A stretch of DNA of 6,599 nucleotides from Verrucomicrobiota bacterium (GTDB taxonomy: Bacteria > Verrucomicrobiota > Verrucomicrobiia > Opitutales > Opitutaceae): positions 1 through 6,599 of the forward strand of contig JAEZSJ010000008.1 in NCBI GenBank assembly GCA_023443985.1, read 5' to 3'. Of the stretch, positions 5,524-6,599 are shown piece by piece; the first letter of the stretch is position 1; each line of letters opens with the position of its first letter. The position numbers and the translations under genes were made by a program. The notes under the pieces were generated by a model. That model did not search any database. It worked only from the letters and a program-made list of their open reading frames with translations, and was not told where the DNA came from.

Positions 5524-5695
5524 GTCGTCCCGCCCTTTCGGCCGCAGCTGGACTGCGCAACGGTTCAGTTCTCCGCCGCCGCCGGTTGCACGACTCCGTC
5601 GTCCCGCTACGACCGCGGGGCGCCGCACCCGCCGCACTCCGCCATTTCCTTCGTTGCCCGTCCGTCGTTCTCGTCCACTCTCCGCGTCTTCCAAC
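5524..5695 (+). promoter_or_regulatory. pheS upstream region: promoter expected, possible leader structure
   Basis: A promoter is expected between the rplT terminator and pheS. The best pair I can find is weak: TTGCAC (5586-5591), 16 nt, TACGAC (5608-5613). The same stretch has mutually exclusive pairings: GTCGT (5598-5602) can pair with ACGAC on either side (5590-5594 or 5609-5613), and CCCGC (5603-5607) with GCGGG (5615-5619). GTCGTCCCGC occurs twice (5524-5533, 5598-5607). I see no ATG-initiated Phe-rich leader peptide and no T-box. The last 50 nt are C/T-rich. Confidence 0.3.
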
Positions 5696-6599
5696 ATGCA
5701 AGCCGCCCTTCCAGCCCTCGTCGAGAAAGCCCGCGGTGAACTGGCCGCGCTCGCCGCCCGTCCCGAGTTCGAGGCCGCCAAGGCCCGTTATGTCGGCCCC
5801 AATGGCGAACTGACCGCCTTCATGAAGCAGCTCGGTGCTGCGCCGAAGGAGCAGAAGCCCGTCCTCGGCAAGCTGATCAACCATACCAAGGGCGAGCTGC
5901 AGGGGCTGCTCGACGCCGCGCTGGCCCGCATCGAACAGGCCGAGATCGCCGCCCAGCTCGGGCCGGCCATCGACCCCACGCTGCCGTCGCCCGACTCCGG
6001 CCCCGGCACCACGCACCCGCTCACGCTCGTGCGCGAGGAGCTCTGCCGCATCTTCCGCAAGGCCGGTTTCGCGGTCGTCGAGGGCCCCGAGGTCGAGACC
6101 GAGTGGTTCTGCTTCGACGCTCTCAACACCCCCGCCGACCACCCGGCGCGCGACCTCCAGGACACGTTCTACCTGCCGGAGAACGCGCTCGTGGCCAACG
6201 TCTCCCAGCGCACGAAGGAGCGTTACCTGCTGCGCACGCACACCTCGTCGGTGCAGATCCGCACGATGCTCAAGCAGAAGCCGCCGGTGCGCATCATCTC
6301 GCCCGGCCGCGTGTTCCGCCGCGACACGATCGACGCCACGCACTCGGCCAACTTCCACCAGCTCGAGGGCCTCTACGTCGACCGCAACGTCACGGTGAAG
6401 GACCTCAAGGCGATCCTCGACTACCTCTTTCAGTCCTTGCTCGGCAAGGACATCAAGACCCGGTTCCGCCCTCACTACTTCGGCTACACCGAGCCGAGCT
6501 TCGAGGTCGACCTCTCGGCCAAGCACCTCGGCAAGATCGGCAAGGAGTGGGTCGAGATCATGGGCTGCGGCATGGTCGACCCGGCCGTGTTCGAGTCCG
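5696..6599 (+). CDS. pheS: Phenylalanyl-tRNA synthetase alpha subunit (partial, runs off right edge)
   Basis: The first 301 codons are present and the frame is open at the edge; with a usual length near 330-350 residues, roughly the last tenth is missing. PheS forms an (alpha-beta)2 enzyme with PheT that charges tRNA-Phe in the cytoplasm, and it carries the class II catalytic core. Residues 1-90 form the helical, coiled-coil tRNA-binding arm typical of the family. The core begins at HPLTLVREELCRIFRKAGF (107-125), with VEGPEVETEWFCFDALNTP (128-146), the RTHTSSVQIR segment (180-189) and class II motif 2, GRVFRRDTIDATHSANFHQ (204-222). YFGYTEPSFEVD (261-272) and WVEIMGCGMVDPAVF (285-299) follow. 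Motif 3 with its conserved Arg lies beyond the window. The ATG at 5696 gives the normal N-terminal arm; TCTTCCAAC precedes it, with no Shine-Dalgarno motif. pheT probably follows but is not visible. Confidence 0.96.
   Translation, partial: MQAALPALVEKARGELAALAARPEFEAAKARYVGPNGELTAFMKQLGAAPKEQKPVLGKLINHTKGELQGLLDAALARIEQAEIAAQLGPAIDPTLPSPDSGPGTTHPLTLVREELCRIFRKAGFAVVEGPEVETEWFCFDALNTPADHPARDLQDTFYLPENALVANVSQRTKERYLLRTHTSSVQIRTMLKQKPPVRIISPGRVFRRDTIDATHSANFHQLEGLYVDRNVTVKDLKAILDYLFQSLLGKDIKTRFRPHYFGYTEPSFEVDLSAKHLGKIGKEWVEIMGCGMVDPAVFES

Noticed and set aside
5640..5695. Possible Phe leader peptide before pheS (several TTC codons)
   Set aside because: The stretch has no ATG in a suitable frame, the Phe codons are scattered, and no terminator hairpin with a T-run follows, so classical attenuation is not supported.
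5012..6526. Minus-strand open frame of about 504 codons opposite rplT and pheS
   Set aside because: rplT and pheS are unmistakable on the plus strand; the antisense translation is Val/Glu/Arg-rich without a recognisable domain.

Overview
The window is high-GC DNA (strong G/C preference at third codon positions) with five complete genes and two partial ones, from what looks like ordinary chromosome of a free-living bacterium. No tRNA, rRNA, CRISPR array, insertion sequence or transposase is visible. The forms of L35, L20 and PheS, the absence of Shine-Dalgarno motifs and a polyferredoxin/DUF362 pair suggest Verrucomicrobiota, possibly Opitutaceae. That assignment is an inference from memory of family sequences, not a computed result.

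Left part, all on the minus strand. At the left edge (1-170) is the start of a Pro/Ala/Lys-rich protein of unknown function, cut by the window. After a 192-bp gap holding a likely terminator comes a two-gene redox module. The upstream gene (2144-3097) encodes a DUF362 protein with a twin-arginine signal. The downstream gene (363-2009) encodes a 548-residue membrane polyferredoxin that joins a NapH-like half (membrane segments, two CxxxCP motifs, two [4Fe-4S] sites) to a NapG-like half (internal RRxF segment, four [4Fe-4S] sites). Together they look like an electron conduit across the membrane serving an exported DUF362 protein; the reaction is unknown. Upstream again on the minus strand is a SetA-type sugar efflux MFS transporter (3275-4531), probably a separate unit because terminator-like hairpins lie between it and the DUF362 gene.

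Right part, plus strand. A 289-bp divergent intergenic region (4532-4820) separates the transporter from a translation cluster: rpmI (L35, 4821-5015), rplT (L20, 5093-5467), a textbook intrinsic terminator (5494-5523), then pheS (from 5696, truncated at the right edge). infC, which often precedes rpmI, is not there; the transporter occupies that position.

The most interesting items are the NapH-NapG fusion paired with DUF362, a perfect 9-bp-arm inverted repeat in front of the transporter, terminator-like structure only about 20 nt before the DUF362 start codon, candidate regulatory RNA structure in the rpmI-rplT spacer and pheS leader, and start codons without Shine-Dalgarno motifs throughout.
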